From Hydrocarboniphaga daqingensis (GTDB lineage: Bacteria; Pseudomonadota; Gammaproteobacteria; Nevskiales; Nevskiaceae): 64,000 nucleotides of DNA. The first letter of the stretch is position 1, and each line of letters opens with the position of its first letter. The position numbers and the translations under genes were made by a program. The notes beneath the pieces were generated by a model, which was given only the letters and a program-made list of their open reading frames with translations, was not told where the DNA came from and ran no database searches. Of the stretch, positions 1 to 8,535 are shown in pieces. The DNA is taken from NCBI RefSeq assembly GCF_900129825.1, contig NZ_FQWZ01000004.1, forward strand, positions 1-64,000. Direction: 5' to 3'.

Positions 1-334
1 CCCTCTCCCGGTGGGAGAGGGGTGATCAACGCGCTCGGCGATAAACGAAGGCACAGCCCCCCGCTTGCCTCTCCCCCCGGGAGAGGTCGGCGCGCATCGC
101 GCGCCGGGTGAGGGCCTTTCAGTCTCGGGCTTGGCCTGAGTCCCAAGCCCGGCCCAAACCTCCGACGCCCTCACCCCCAGCCCCTCTCCCGGTGGGAGAG
201 GGGTGAGTAAGCGCTTGGCGTTAAAGAGCAGCCCCCCGCTTGCCTCTCCCCCCGGGAGAGGTCGGCGCGCATCGCGCGCCGGGTGAGGGCCTTTCAGATC
301 CGGGCCTGGCCTGATTCCCGAGGCCGGCCGGCCT
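1..334. repeat. Tandem GC-rich palindromic intergenic repeats (two copies)
   Basis: No gene is seen here. Two imperfect copies of a unit lie head to tail, starting near 1 and near 182 (period about 181 bp). Each begins with a short palindrome (CCTCTCCC-GGT-GGGAGAGG), then a second palindrome (CCTCTCCCCCCGGGAGAGG) and a GGCGCGC-ATC-GCGCGCC inverted repeat followed by GGGTGAGGGCCTTTCAG. The second copy is slightly diverged and has small deletions. Extragenic palindromes of this style are common in Xanthomonadaceae-type genomes. They could fold in RNA downstream of the left-hand neighbour. No coding signal was recognised. Confidence 0.75.
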
Positions 335-898
335 TCAAACGCCCTCATCGCGAGCCGGTGAGCCGGGTTTGCCGGCGAGCCAGTTCACGACCGCTTCGCG
401 TTGACTGGCGGAGTGGGGATGCGACAGCAGGCCTTCGACGACGAAGGTGCCGATTGTCGCCATCAGCTTGGCTTGCGATGCCGACATGCCGCGCGACGAC
501 AGCTGGCGTACCAACACGGTGTCGAGCATCGCGTGGAACTGGTCGTGCCATTCGCGGACGCTGTCCGAATGCGCGGTGCGGGCGTGGACCGTGGACACCA
601 GATCGCGGGACCGGGTGAACTGCTCAATTACCCAGAGCAGCTGCTGCGCGAACGGCTGATCGCGCTGGGTGTTCCATTCGGACAGGCCGGCGGCGACCAG
701 GCGATTGAGCACGCCGACCAGGATGTCGTCCTTGCTCGGGTAGTACCAGTACAGCGTGTTCGGCGCCACGTCGGCTTCGGCGGCGATCATCGCCATCGAG
801 GTCGCGTCGAAACCGCGCTCGACGAACAGGCGCGTGGCCGCGTTCTCGATCTCGTCGGTTTTCAGCTGTCGGTCGACGGCTCGCTTGTTCTTGGCCAT
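335..898 (-). CDS. TetR/AcrR family transcriptional regulator
   Basis: A 187-residue DNA-binding repressor-type protein. The N-terminal 60 residues form a TetR helix-turn-helix: an alpha-1 segment (TRLFVERGFDATSMAMIAAE), then ADVAPNTLYWYYPSKDDIL, with the typical YxYYPSK ending of the recognition helix. The rest is an all-helical ligand and dimer domain with no assignable ligand. The gene diverges from the alpha/beta hydrolase at 1017. Two related inverted repeats between the genes (928-979) are good candidates for its operator, so it probably represses itself and the hydrolase. The ATG at 898 precedes the HTH by the usual distance. The family is certain; the ligand is unknown. Confidence 0.9.
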   Translation of the reverse strand: MAKNKRAVDRQLKTDEIENAATRLFVERGFDATSMAMIAAEADVAPNTLYWYYPSKDDILVGVLNRLVAAGLSEWNTQRDQPFAQQLLWVIEQFTRSRDLVSTVHARTAHSDSVREWHDQFHAMLDTVLVRQLSSRGMSASQAKLMATIGTFVVEGLLSHPHSASQREAVVNWLAGKPGSPARDEGV

Positions 899-927
899 GG
901 GGCGGGCTCAGGGTGTCGCAGATGCAA

Positions 928-979
928 TCTTGATCGTCATTCAAGAATGCTAGCATCCAGTCTTGAATGCCATTCAAGA
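928..979. promoter_or_regulatory. Pair of inverted repeats, candidate TetR operators
   Basis: Positions 961-979 read TCTTGAAT-GCC-ATTCAAGA, a perfect 8-bp inverted repeat. Positions 928-946 read TCTTGATC-GTC-ATTCAAGA, the same site with one imperfect half. The centres are 33 bp apart (about three helical turns), so two dimers would sit on one face of the DNA. They fill the gap between the divergent TetR gene (start 898) and hydrolase gene (start 1017). The repeats are seen; their use by this TetR protein is inferred from position. Confidence 0.7.
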
Positions 980-1016
980 CTGGTCTGGCGCGCTGTCCCA
1001 CCTGCCCCGAGAGCCC

Positions 1017-1940
1017 ATGCAAAGCATCCGTCACGCGCATCTGCCGCCTAGCTTCCAATCGAGCCCGACGAGCTTCGTGTCGGCCGGCGTGTCCTGCGCC
1101 GCCACGCTGATGCTGCCGGCCGACCACGACGGCCGCCCGCTGCCGGCGATCTTGCTGGTACACGGCTGGGGCGGCATCCAGAAGGCGCTGACGCCGCCGT
1201 TCTACGAAGAATTCACCCGTGCCGGCTTTGCGGTGATGTCGTTCGACTATCCGGGCTGGGGCGAAAGCGAAGGGCAGCCGCGAAACGACATCAAGCCCGC
1301 GCAGCGCGTCCGCGACGCCAATGCTGCGTTGGCGCATCTGAAGACGCTGCCGCAGGTCGACGCCAAGCGCATCGTGCTGTGGGGTAGCTCGCTGGGTGGC
1401 GGGCATGTCGTGGAAATGGCAGCCAACCATCCGGAATTGCTCGGCGCGATCGCTCAGGTGCCGATGCTCGATGGCATCGCCGCGGTCCGCGCGGTGCCGC
1501 TGCTGCGGATGCTGCGCTTCGGCTTGTACGCGATCGCCGATCTGCTGCGCTTCGGCCGTCGCCGGCTGTATATCCCGCTGATTTCAGAGCCTGGCGCGTT
1601 CGGGTCGATGGACCGCGACGACGCGCACAAGGCGCTGGTCATGGCCAAGGCCGCCACCGGCATGAACTACGACAACCGGATCACCGCTCGGTCGCTGCTG
1701 ACGATGGGGCCGTACCGTCCCGGCCAGTGGCTGAAGGACATCCGCATCCCGACGCTGATCGTCGGCGGCACCCGCGATACGGTCGCGCCTTTCACCAAGA
1801 GCAATATCGATCGTTTGAACAACCCCCACCTGCAAACTCACGCGATCGACGCCCATCACTTCGAGCCGTACTTCGAGCCCGCTTTCAGCGAACTGATCGG
1901 GTACGAGCTGAAGTTCTTGAAGTCGCTGGTGGCGCGGTGA
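1017..1940 (+). CDS. Alpha/beta hydrolase (dienelactone hydrolase / S9-like)
   Basis: A 307-residue cytoplasmic alpha/beta hydrolase. An oxyanion-hole type HGWGG segment follows strand 3. The nucleophile elbow is GSSLGG, with the catalytic Ser in the middle. A late Asp (GGTRDTVAPF) and His (DAHHFEPYF) complete a plausible triad. A substrate cannot be read from the sequence. The ATG at 1017 is preferred over a TTG at 963 because the TTG lies inside the operator-like inverted repeat. The gene is divergent from, and probably regulated by, the TetR gene at 335-898, which suggests an inducible role on an ester or xenobiotic. Confidence 0.85.
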   Translation: MQSIRHAHLPPSFQSSPTSFVSAGVSCAATLMLPADHDGRPLPAILLVHGWGGIQKALTPPFYEEFTRAGFAVMSFDYPGWGESEGQPRNDIKPAQRVRDANAALAHLKTLPQVDAKRIVLWGSSLGGGHVVEMAANHPELLGAIAQVPMLDGIAAVRAVPLLRMLRFGLYAIADLLRFGRRRLYIPLISEPGAFGSMDRDDAHKALVMAKAATGMNYDNRITARSLLTMGPYRPGQWLKDIRIPTLIVGGTRDTVAPFTKSNIDRLNNPHLQTHAIDAHHFEPYFEPAFSELIGYELKFLKSLVAR

Positions 1941-1996
1941 TAGGGCGGATTAATAGACGACCGGACAGCGGAGCGCTGCACCGGCGTAGATGACGG

Positions 1997-2254
1997 CTAC
2001 GCCCCGCGCATCAGATACCCGCGCGTCATCATGCATTGCTGTTCCAGCATCTTCTGATCGTCGCCGAGGCGTTCGATGCCGGATTCTTCGATGCAGGCGC
2101 GGTGGTCGGCTTCGAGTTGTTGCGGGCTGACGCCGGCGGGGGCGCTGTAGGAGTAGCGGGGCGTGGCGCAGCCGCTGATGGCGACGAGCGTCAGCAGCAA
2201 GGGCAGCGCGGCCGCGATGGCGGCCTTGGGTACGGCGATACGGCGTGGCGACAT
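1997..2254 (-). CDS. Small putative lipoprotein
   Basis: An 85-residue protein of unknown function. The N-terminus has basic residues, a hydrophobic stretch of about 15 residues and a lipobox (AISGC) with the lipidated Cys near residue 29. It is therefore predicted to be exported and membrane-anchored. The mature part is short, has two further Cys residues (one in RACIEES, one in QQCMM) and contains no recognisable domain. It sits alone between the hydrolase and the flavoprotein operon. Confidence 0.6.
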   Translation of the reverse strand: MSPRRIAVPKAAIAAALPLLLTLVAISGCATPRYSYSAPAGVSPQQLEADHRACIEESGIERLGDDQKMLEQQCMMTRGYLMRGA

Positions 2255-2315
2255 CGAGGGCGTCCGCGTGGGGTGAACCGGAGGAAGCCCTCAGACTAGC
2301 GCATGGCGCCGGGGT

Positions 2316-3674
2316 TCAGTCGCCGAACCAGCGGCGCAGCAGCGCGTTGCTGAACAAGCCCTTGGGGTCGAGTTGGCGGCGCACGCGCTGGAAGTCGTCC
2401 CAGCGCGGGTACAGCTCGCGCAGTTCGCGCGCGGCGAGGCTGTGGATCTTGCCCCAGTGCGGGCGGCCGCCGTGGTTGCGGAAGATCGATTCGGCCGCCG
2501 CGAAGTAGGCCTGATGCTCCATGCCGACGTACTGGTGTACCGAGATCGACACCGCATCGCGCTGATAGAACGGCGACAGCCAGATGTCGTCGGCGGCCAC
2601 GTAGCGATACTCCACCGGGAAGTGCACCAGCACGCGATGGCGCTCGATGTACTCGGCCAGCTCGCGCAGCGCGTCGGCGCCATTTTCGGCCGGCAGTTCG
2701 TATTCCATTTCCTGGAAGCGCACGAGCCGCGCGGTCGAAAACGCGCGATGGCAGTCGGCCACCATCGTGCTCTGGTCGCCCTTGGTGGCGTAGGCCATGA
2801 CCTGCGCCAGCTTCGGCGCCCACTGCGGGTTGTATCGCGCCAAGCGCGAGATTAAGCCGAACGCGCCGTTCTCAAGCACCAGTTCGACGGCGGTGGTCAT
2901 GCCCTGCGCCGATTCGGGCTCGGCGGTCCAGTCCATCAGCTTGACCAGCGTTTGCCGCGTGTGCGGAATCCAGTAGAACTCGAAATGCCGGTACAGCCGC
3001 GCAAAGTCCGGCGCTTGCGCCAGGCAGTCGTCCAGGTCCATCGCGCGCTTGGTCAGCTTGAGCCGGTACGCGGGCTGCAGTTCGATGTCGACCGACGAGA
3101 TCACGCCGAGCGCGCCCAGCGACACACGCGCGGCATCGAATACGTTGGCGTTTTCGGTGGCCGAACAACGCATGCGCTCGCCGCTGGCGAGTACCAGCTC
3201 CATGCCGCGCACTTGCGACGAGATCGAGCCCAGTTGCTGGCCGGTGCCGTGCGTGCCGGTCGACACGGCACCCGCGAGCGCCTGCTTATTGATGTCGCCA
3301 AGGTTGGTCATGCCGAAGCCGCGACGCGCGAGCTCCGGGCCCAGGTCTTTCAGCGAGGTGCCCGCCCGGATTCGCGCCACGTGGCCGTCGATGCGCTCGA
3401 TGCCGCTCAGGCCATTGAGCGTCAGCAGCGTGTCGTCGGTCTGGACCAGCGGTGTGAACGAATGGCCGCTGCCGGCCACGCGCAGTTGGCCGCCGCGCGC
3501 GGCGACGTCGCGGACGATGCCTTGCAGTTCGCCGACGCTGGTCGGAGCCGCCACATGCTGCGGCGAAAACTGCACGGCGCCGGACCAGTTGCGCCACGGT
3601 TTGGCGCGGCGGCTGAGCGTGGTGGCAGGGCTCGATGCCGGGCTCAGCGCCTCGGCCTGGACGGTGTTGGCCAT
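2316..3674 (-). CDS. FAD-binding oxidoreductase, D-arabinono-1,4-lactone oxidase family
   Basis: A 452-residue flavoprotein. The N-terminal PCMH-type FAD-binding domain (about residues 35-205) carries RVAGSGHSFTPL, where the His after GSG is the usual covalent FAD site of this family. The C-terminal ALO domain ends with the family hallmark RPHWGKIH and then LDPKGLFSNALLRRWFGD. Family members oxidise sugar-1,4-lactones or related polyols with oxygen; the true substrate here is unknown. The start overlaps the stop of the upstream PLP gene by one base (TGATG), so translation is probably coupled. The two genes very likely form one operon led by the TetR gene at 4905. Confidence 0.85.
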   Translation of the reverse strand: MANTVQAEALSPASSPATTLSRRAKPWRNWSGAVQFSPQHVAAPTSVGELQGIVRDVAARGGQLRVAGSGHSFTPLVQTDDTLLTLNGLSGIERIDGHVARIRAGTSLKDLGPELARRGFGMTNLGDINKQALAGAVSTGTHGTGQQLGSISSQVRGMELVLASGERMRCSATENANVFDAARVSLGALGVISSVDIELQPAYRLKLTKRAMDLDDCLAQAPDFARLYRHFEFYWIPHTRQTLVKLMDWTAEPESAQGMTTAVELVLENGAFGLISRLARYNPQWAPKLAQVMAYATKGDQSTMVADCHRAFSTARLVRFQEMEYELPAENGADALRELAEYIERHRVLVHFPVEYRYVAADDIWLSPFYQRDAVSISVHQYVGMEHQAYFAAAESIFRNHGGRPHWGKIHSLAARELRELYPRWDDFQRVRRQLDPKGLFSNALLRRWFGD

Positions 3675-4936
3675 CAGAAGAAACTCCTCATCTCACCGCG
3701 ATAAGTAGGAACCTGAGCGACGATCTGTTCGCCGCGGAATAGCAACGCGTACTCGAACCGCTCCGCCAGCTCGCCGGCCTTGGCGTGGCGAAACAGCACC
3801 GGCTCGCCCAGCGCCAGATCGACGCCGGGCGGCACCCGCAGCGGGGTCTGGACTTCGCCGGCGCCCTCGTCGTCGAGCAGCTGCAAACCTTCGGGCATAT
3901 ACGGCCGTGGCAGACGATCGCGACCGGCCGGGCCGGATGCCACGTAACCGCCGCCGGCGCAGACCACCATGCCGGGGCCCGGCCGCCGAACCACGGGCAG
4001 CGCGAAGAACGCGGCAGGCGCGTGGCGGAAGTGGCTGAAATAGTCGAACAGCCCCGGCGAATAAAGCCCGGAGCCGGCCGCGGCCTCCGTGACGCTGGCG
4101 TCGGCGGCGGTCGCTTCCAGGCTGCCGGTACCCCCACCATTGACCAAGGGGAGTGTGTGCCCCGCGGCGCGCAGTGCGTCGACGACCGCTTGCCGGCGCG
4201 CATGAACCTCGCGCTGTGAGCGTGTCTTGAGCCAGCGGATCACCGGGTTGCGCAAGCCGGCGCCCGGCACGCGATCCTGCAGCCCGGCGATCTGCGCCTC
4301 GTAGCCCATCAGCCCGACCAGTTCGAGTGCATCGCCCTGTTGCCGAATCGCCGACGCCAGCGCCAGCGCGCCGGTCACGTCGCGGACCGGCGAGCGACGC
4401 ACGCCGAACCACAGGCCGGGTACGTCGCTGGACATGTCCAGGTCGATCGCGACGCGGTAGCGCACGCCGTTGCGGCGCGCCTGCGCGGCGATCAGCGTGC
4501 ACTGCTCGGCCGAATCAACCATCAGCGTCAGCTGCTTGCCGTCGCGCAGGGCTTGGGCCGCAGCGGCCAAGTCGCCAGCGTCGACGGTTGGATAGGCGAC
4601 CAGCAAATCGTCGAATCCCTGGTCGGCCAGCCAGCCGGCTTCGCGCGCGCTGTAGCACAGCAAGCCGGCGAAACGCGGCGAATGCGCCAGCACATGGCGC
4701 AGCACCGCGGTGCAGCGGATCGACTTGGTGCCGAGCCGGATCGGCAGGCGCCCGGCCCGCGTCAGCATCGCGTCGGCATTGGCGTCGAGCCGGTCGAGGT
4801 CGATCAGCATCGCCGGCAGGCTGTGGCCGGCCAGCACGCGGCGCAGCCGCGCGTAGTAGCCCGCCGCGTCTTCGGGCGGCGCGGTGGCTGCCGGGGCGCC
4901 GGCGTCAGCCATGACCGGGGCGATCGGGCAGGGCAT
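3674..4936 (-). CDS. Amino acid deaminase/aldolase-like PLP enzyme (alanine racemase N-terminal fold)
   Basis: About 420 residues. The N-terminal TIM-barrel resembles the alanine racemase / D-threonine aldolase family: MLIDLDRLDANADAML followed by RLGTKSIRC, where the Lys is the likely pyridoxal-phosphate Schiff base. Barrel strands such as RVAIDLDMSS and a phosphate-binding glycine stretch (NGGGTGS) follow. The C-terminal part (GMVVCAGGGYVASG onward) looks like the D-serine-dehydratase-like domain. Such proteins are often annotated as amino acid deaminase/aldolase and are known beside ALO-type oxidases, as here. ATG codons at 4936 and 4912 are both possible; the latter overlaps the TetR stop by only 8 bases. 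The substrate is unknown. Confidence 0.75.
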   Translation of the reverse strand: MPCPIAPVMADAGAPAATAPPEDAAGYYARLRRVLAGHSLPAMLIDLDRLDANADAMLTRAGRLPIRLGTKSIRCTAVLRHVLAHSPRFAGLLCYSAREAGWLADQGFDDLLVAYPTVDAGDLAAAAQALRDGKQLTLMVDSAEQCTLIAAQARRNGVRYRVAIDLDMSSDVPGLWFGVRRSPVRDVTGALALASAIRQQGDALELVGLMGYEAQIAGLQDRVPGAGLRNPVIRWLKTRSQREVHARRQAVVDALRAAGHTLPLVNGGGTGSLEATAADASVTEAAAGSGLYSPGLFDYFSHFRHAPAAFFALPVVRRPGPGMVVCAGGGYVASGPAGRDRLPRPYMPEGLQLLDDEGAGEVQTPLRVPPGVDLALGEPVLFRHAKAGELAERFEYALLFRGEQIVAQVPTYRGEMRSFF

Positions 4937-5546
4937 CACGGCGGCCTGCTGCGAGGTCGGTCAGTAGTTCGACGATGCGGCTGCGCTGCACGGCATTGAA
5001 CGGCGACACGCCAAACAACTCCATCAGCCACAGGCCTTCGGTGGCGATATAGGCCAGCGCCGCGCGCTCGAACGGCACGTCTTGCGACACCACGTCGAAG
5101 CGCTTGGCGAAATAGCCGGCGACGCGCTTGAGCAGCGCCGGGCTGCCGTTGACGACGGCGGCCAGCGCGCCGCTGACGCGGTCGTCGTCGTCGGGGTCGC
5201 GGATCGAATTGAGTACGTAGGCTTGCAGGGCGCGGCCGGGCACGTCGGGCAGCGCGGCGGCAATCGCTTCGCCGGCCTGGCGGTTGTGCTGCGTCAGCCG
5301 TTCGAGCAGCGCTTCGAGCAGGGCCTCCTTGGTCGGGAAGTTGTACATGACGCCGCCCTTGCTGACGCCGGCACGCTTGGCCACCGCGTCGAGCGTCAGC
5401 CGGCTGGCGCCTTGTTCGAGCGTGACGGCCACGGCCGCATCGAGCATTGCCTCGCGCGAACTGGGGCGGCCGCGAGGGGCCGCCGGCGGGATCGTCGACG
5501 GGGCTTGCGAGACGGCGGCGGAGGCTTTTGCGGCGCTTGGCTTCAT
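4905..5546 (-). CDS. TetR/AcrR family transcriptional regulator
   Basis: A 213-residue regulator. A low-complexity Ala/Pro N-terminus of about 25 residues is followed by a clear TetR HTH (SREAMLDAAVAVTLEQGA, LDAVAKRAGVSKGGVMYNFP). The C-terminal helical domain belongs to the group often found with short-chain or lipid-related operons, but the ligand cannot be read. The gene is first in the operon running leftward through the PLP enzyme and the flavoprotein. It is divergent from the ceramidase. A long inverted repeat at 5552-5579, immediately upstream of its ATG, is the likely operator. Confidence 0.88.
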   Translation of the reverse strand: MKPSAAKASAAVSQAPSTIPPAAPRGRPSSREAMLDAAVAVTLEQGASRLTLDAVAKRAGVSKGGVMYNFPTKEALLEALLERLTQHNRQAGEAIAAALPDVPGRALQAYVLNSIRDPDDDDRVSGALAAVVNGSPALLKRVAGYFAKRFDVVSQDVPFERAALAYIATEGLWLMELFGVSPFNAVQRSRIVELLTDLAAGRRDALPDRPGHG

Positions 5547-5551
5547 GATAT

Positions 5552-5579
5552 TTACTGTACCGACTGGTCGGCACAGTAA
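5552..5579. promoter_or_regulatory. 28-bp inverted repeat, likely TetR operator
   Basis: TTACTGT at 5552-5558 pairs with ACAGTAA at 5573-5579, and the inner CCGAC-TG-GTCGG continues the symmetry with a single mismatch. This is a size typical of TetR-family operators. It begins 6 bases upstream of the TetR start codon and lies 83 bases upstream of the ceramidase ATG. It could therefore control both divergent units. The repeat is seen; the binding protein is inferred. Confidence 0.75.
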
Positions 5580-5661
5580 TGGCCGGGCCGAGCGCCGGTC
5601 AATACGGTATTTCCTTCAGCGCCACGGCAAGGGTCCGCGGCCCATCGACGGTATCTTCGAC

Positions 5662-8082
5662 ATGACGACGACGTTCAGCGCGCGGCGGTGCCGCCACAGT
5701 TTGGCTTCCGTGGGCGTGCTGCTGTCGTTGATCGCCTGCAGCGCCAACTCGCCGGGCGACGCGGTCGGAGGCGGCGGGGCGGCGGCGCTGTGCCAGGCCG
5801 GCGAGCTGACCGGCGACCAGATGCTGGCCGTGCGTCCGGCGCAGCCCAATGCGCCGCTGGCCGACCTCAGCCATTACCGCGCCCGCCGTGCGCCGCGCGC
5901 CAACGACGCCCAGCTCAACAGCGGCGACTGCGCCACCAATGGCCGCTTCCGTTACGGCGCTGGAACCGGCGACATCACCGGCCCGGCGTTCGGCCAGGAG
6001 TTGCTCGGCTACGCCGATCCGCAGCAGATCTCCGAAGGCATCCACACGAGGCAGTTCGCCCGCGCCTTTGCGTTCAGCTCGTCCTGCGGCGGCCGTGAAG
6101 GCCGGGCGATGCTGATCACGGTCGAGAATGCGCTGGCGTTCGACTCGATCAAGTTCGGCTTGCTGGAGCGCATCGCGGCCGACACCACGCATCGCTTGGG
6201 CGACTACTGGACGCTGGACAACATTCTGGTGTCGGCCACGCACACGCATTCCAGCTCGGCCGGGCAGTCGCATTACGACCTGGCCAACATCTTCGCGCTG
6301 GGCCTCGATCAGCAGGCGTATCAATCGCTGATCGATGGCGTCTACGACGCCTTGCTGCAAGCGCACTTGAACTGGATGGCAGCCACGCCGTCGTCGGTGA
6401 AGATCGCGATGGGCGAGTTGTTCGACGGCAACTTCAACCGCTCGACCGATGCTTATGGGCTCAACCCCGCCGCCGAGCGCGCGGCCTTCGTCGATACGCA
6501 AGGGCGCGAGGTGGACACCAACCGCTGGATGACGCTGCTCAAGCTGCAGCGCGACGACGGTACGCCGGTCGGCATGCTGAACTGGTATGCGATCCACGGC
6601 ACGTCGATCGGCCAGACCTCGAAGCTGTTCAGTGGTGACAACAAGGGCTATGCCGCGCAGCGTTTCGACCGGGACTTTGCCGGCAGCGTGCTCGGCAGCG
6701 GGTTCGTGTCGGGCTTCTTTCAGGGGGACGAAGGCGACAACTCGCCCAATCCGTTCATGATCGGCCTCAGCGAAGCCGATTTGCGCGGCCGCGAATCGGC
6801 CGGCTGGCGCGCGCGTGGTGGTGGTCGCGACGACTACGAAGCCGCGCAGATCTCGGGCCACAAGCAATACGCACGCGCTCGGCAGCTATGGGACAGCGCG
6901 CGCGAGTCGCTGGTCGGCGAGGTGCGCGCCGTGCATCTGGCGCTGGAAATGCCGCGCGTACAAGTCGAGGCGCCGGGCGAATACGCGGCCGATCTGCTGC
7001 CATCCGACGGCGTCTACCGGACCTGCGAGCCGGCGCTGGGCATCTCGTTTGCCGGCGGCGCCGAGGATGGCCGCGGGCCGTTCACCGAAGGCCAGGCCTG
7101 CCCGATCAGCAGTGACACCGCGGCCTACATCGGCCAATACCTGCAGGACACAATTCTGCCGCTGGCTGGCGGCGCGCTGCCGTCGAGCCTGCTGGTGCCG
7201 GTCGGTTGCTACAACCCGGCGTTCACGCTGCTCGGCTACGGCTGCCACATGGAGAAGCCGATCGCGATTCCGCTGGCCCTCGCGCCGGCCGGGCAGCCGA
7301 TCTATCAAGCGCAGCCACGCACGATTCCGATCCAGATCATCACGCTCGGCAATCTGGCCGTGGTGTCCGTGCCCTGGGAAACCACGACGACGGCGGGTCG
7401 CCGACTGCGCGACGCGGTGCTCGACACGCTGCAGGACGCCGGTGTCGACTACGCGGTGATCGCCGGCTTGTCGAACACCTACATCCACTACCTGACCACG
7501 CGCGAGGAATACCGCGCGCAGAACTACGAAGGCGCGGCCAACGTGTTCGGCCCGTGGTCGGAAGAAGCCGTGCGCCAGGAGTACGTGCGGCTGGCGCGGC
7601 ACTTGCGCGACGGCACGCCGGTGCAGAGTCCGTATGCGGCGGCGAGCTTTGTCGACAACACGCCGTTGCTGCGCCATTTGCCGATCGTCGACGACGGCCG
7701 TTTGCCGGCCGGCACCGCGTTCGGCGATGTCGCCGAACAGCCCGCTGCCCGCTACACGCTGAGCGCAACCGAACGCACCGTCGTCGCCGCACGCTTCTAC
7801 GCCGGGCATCCGCGCCGCGATCTGCTGCGCGGCTCGAGCTATCTGTATGTCGAGCGGCTCGACGGCGAGCAATGGACCGTGGTTGCCACCGACAACGACT
7901 GGTCGACCTACTTCAGCTATCAGCCCCGTGCCGATGGCGCTGCCAATCTGGCGCTGGTGCAGTGGCAGGTCCCGGCCGGTACCCGCGCCGGCACGTATCG
8001 CATCCGCCACCAAGGCGCATCGGCCAGCGGCCCGTACAGCGGCGTGACGCAGAGCTTCGAGCTGGCCGGCTGCCCGGGCTGA
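5662..8082 (+). CDS. Neutral/alkaline non-lysosomal ceramidase
   Basis: An 806-residue exported amidase predicted to split ceramide into sphingoid base and fatty acid. The start at 5662 gives a signal sequence ending in a lipobox-like LIAC, so it may be lipid-anchored. The family pattern is followed in order: YGAGTGDITGPAFGQELLGY then GIHTRQFARAFAF near the mature N-terminus, the zinc motif SATHTHSSSAG, the NWYAIHGTS block, and GFFQGDEGDNSPN, whose Ser matches the nucleophile of the NxGDxSPN motif. The C-terminal part carries the beta-sandwich domain. Length is normal. It is divergent from a TetR gene with a shared operator, suggesting induction by a lipid or its product. Confidence 0.92.
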   Translation: MTTTFSARRCRHSLASVGVLLSLIACSANSPGDAVGGGGAAALCQAGELTGDQMLAVRPAQPNAPLADLSHYRARRAPRANDAQLNSGDCATNGRFRYGAGTGDITGPAFGQELLGYADPQQISEGIHTRQFARAFAFSSSCGGREGRAMLITVENALAFDSIKFGLLERIAADTTHRLGDYWTLDNILVSATHTHSSSAGQSHYDLANIFALGLDQQAYQSLIDGVYDALLQAHLNWMAATPSSVKIAMGELFDGNFNRSTDAYGLNPAAERAAFVDTQGREVDTNRWMTLLKLQRDDGTPVGMLNWYAIHGTSIGQTSKLFSGDNKGYAAQRFDRDFAGSVLGSGFVSGFFQGDEGDNSPNPFMIGLSEADLRGRESAGWRARGGGRDDYEAAQISGHKQYARARQLWDSARESLVGEVRAVHLALEMPRVQVEAPGEYAADLLPSDGVYRTCEPALGISFAGGAEDGRGPFTEGQACPISSDTAAYIGQYLQDTILPLAGGALPSSLLVPVGCYNPAFTLLGYGCHMEKPIAIPLALAPAGQPIYQAQPRTIPIQIITLGNLAVVSVPWETTTTAGRRLRDAVLDTLQDAGVDYAVIAGLSNTYIHYLTTREEYRAQNYEGAANVFGPWSEEAVRQEYVRLARHLRDGTPVQSPYAAASFVDNTPLLRHLPIVDDGRLPAGTAFGDVAEQPAARYTLSATERTVVAARFYAGHPRRDLLRGSSYLYVERLDGEQWTVVATDNDWSTYFSYQPRADGAANLALVQWQVPAGTRAGTYRIRHQGASASGPYSGVTQSFELAGCPG

Positions 8083-8088
8083 CGCAGC

Positions 8089-8118
8089 GGACGCGCGCCG
8101 CCGCGTGTGGCGGCGTCC
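8089..8118. terminator. GC-rich hairpin between convergent genes
   Basis: GCCGCC (8097-8102) pairs with GGCGGC (8109-8114), extended by GGAC (8089-8092) with GTCC (8115-8118) across a 4-base bulge. It lies between the convergent ends of the ceramidase and the gene at 8137. No U-tract follows on either strand, so an intrinsic terminator is only possible. Confidence 0.3.
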
Positions 8119-8136
8119 GGCCCGCGTGCGGATCGA

Positions 8137-8472
8137 TCAGGCGCTTTTCTTCGGCGGCGCCGGCTTGACCGGCGTGTCGTAGACCAGAATCGCTTCGCCT
8201 TTGTCGACTGCGTCCATATAGCAGCCGTGGAACGGTTCGACGTGATTCTCGCCAGCATCGTCCGGCAGCGTGCCGGCCTTGGTGAAGTCGACGTCGGTCC
8301 AGCCGTTGCGGTTGGCGATGTCTTCGGCCGTGTCGAAGTCGTGCTCGGTGCCGGGCGCCTGGCGCACGAACACCAGCAGCGGGTGCTGTTCGCCGGCCGG
8401 GTAGCGGCCGTCGGCGGCCATGCGGGCCACGGCAGCGAACATGTGGATTTCGTAGGGGGCGTCGTGGCTCAT
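8137..8472 (-). CDS. Conserved-looking hypothetical protein
   Basis: 111 residues from the ATG at 8472 (an upstream TTG at 8490 would add six). It is soluble and acidic, with no signal or membrane segment. Readable pieces are HPLLVFVRQAPGTEHDF and GWTDVDFTKAGTLP. The latter alternates hydrophobic and polar residues like a small alpha/beta domain. The C-terminus is Pro/Lys-rich (PVKPAPPKKSA). I do not recognise the family. It is convergent with the ceramidase and shares its strand with the S15-like hydrolase. Confidence 0.55.
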   Translation of the reverse strand: MSHDAPYEIHMFAAVARMAADGRYPAGEQHPLLVFVRQAPGTEHDFDTAEDIANRNGWTDVDFTKAGTLPDDAGENHVEPFHGCYMDAVDKGEAILVYDTPVKPAPPKKSA

Positions 8473-8535
8473 CGTGATGGGGCGCCGCAATCGGCGCTCG
8501 AACGGGGTCGGCGCCGATTGTAAGCCGCGCGCTGC

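Noticed and set aside
1-320. CRISPR array at the left end
   Set aside because: Only two long imperfect units with internal palindromes; no short repeats separated by unique spacers.
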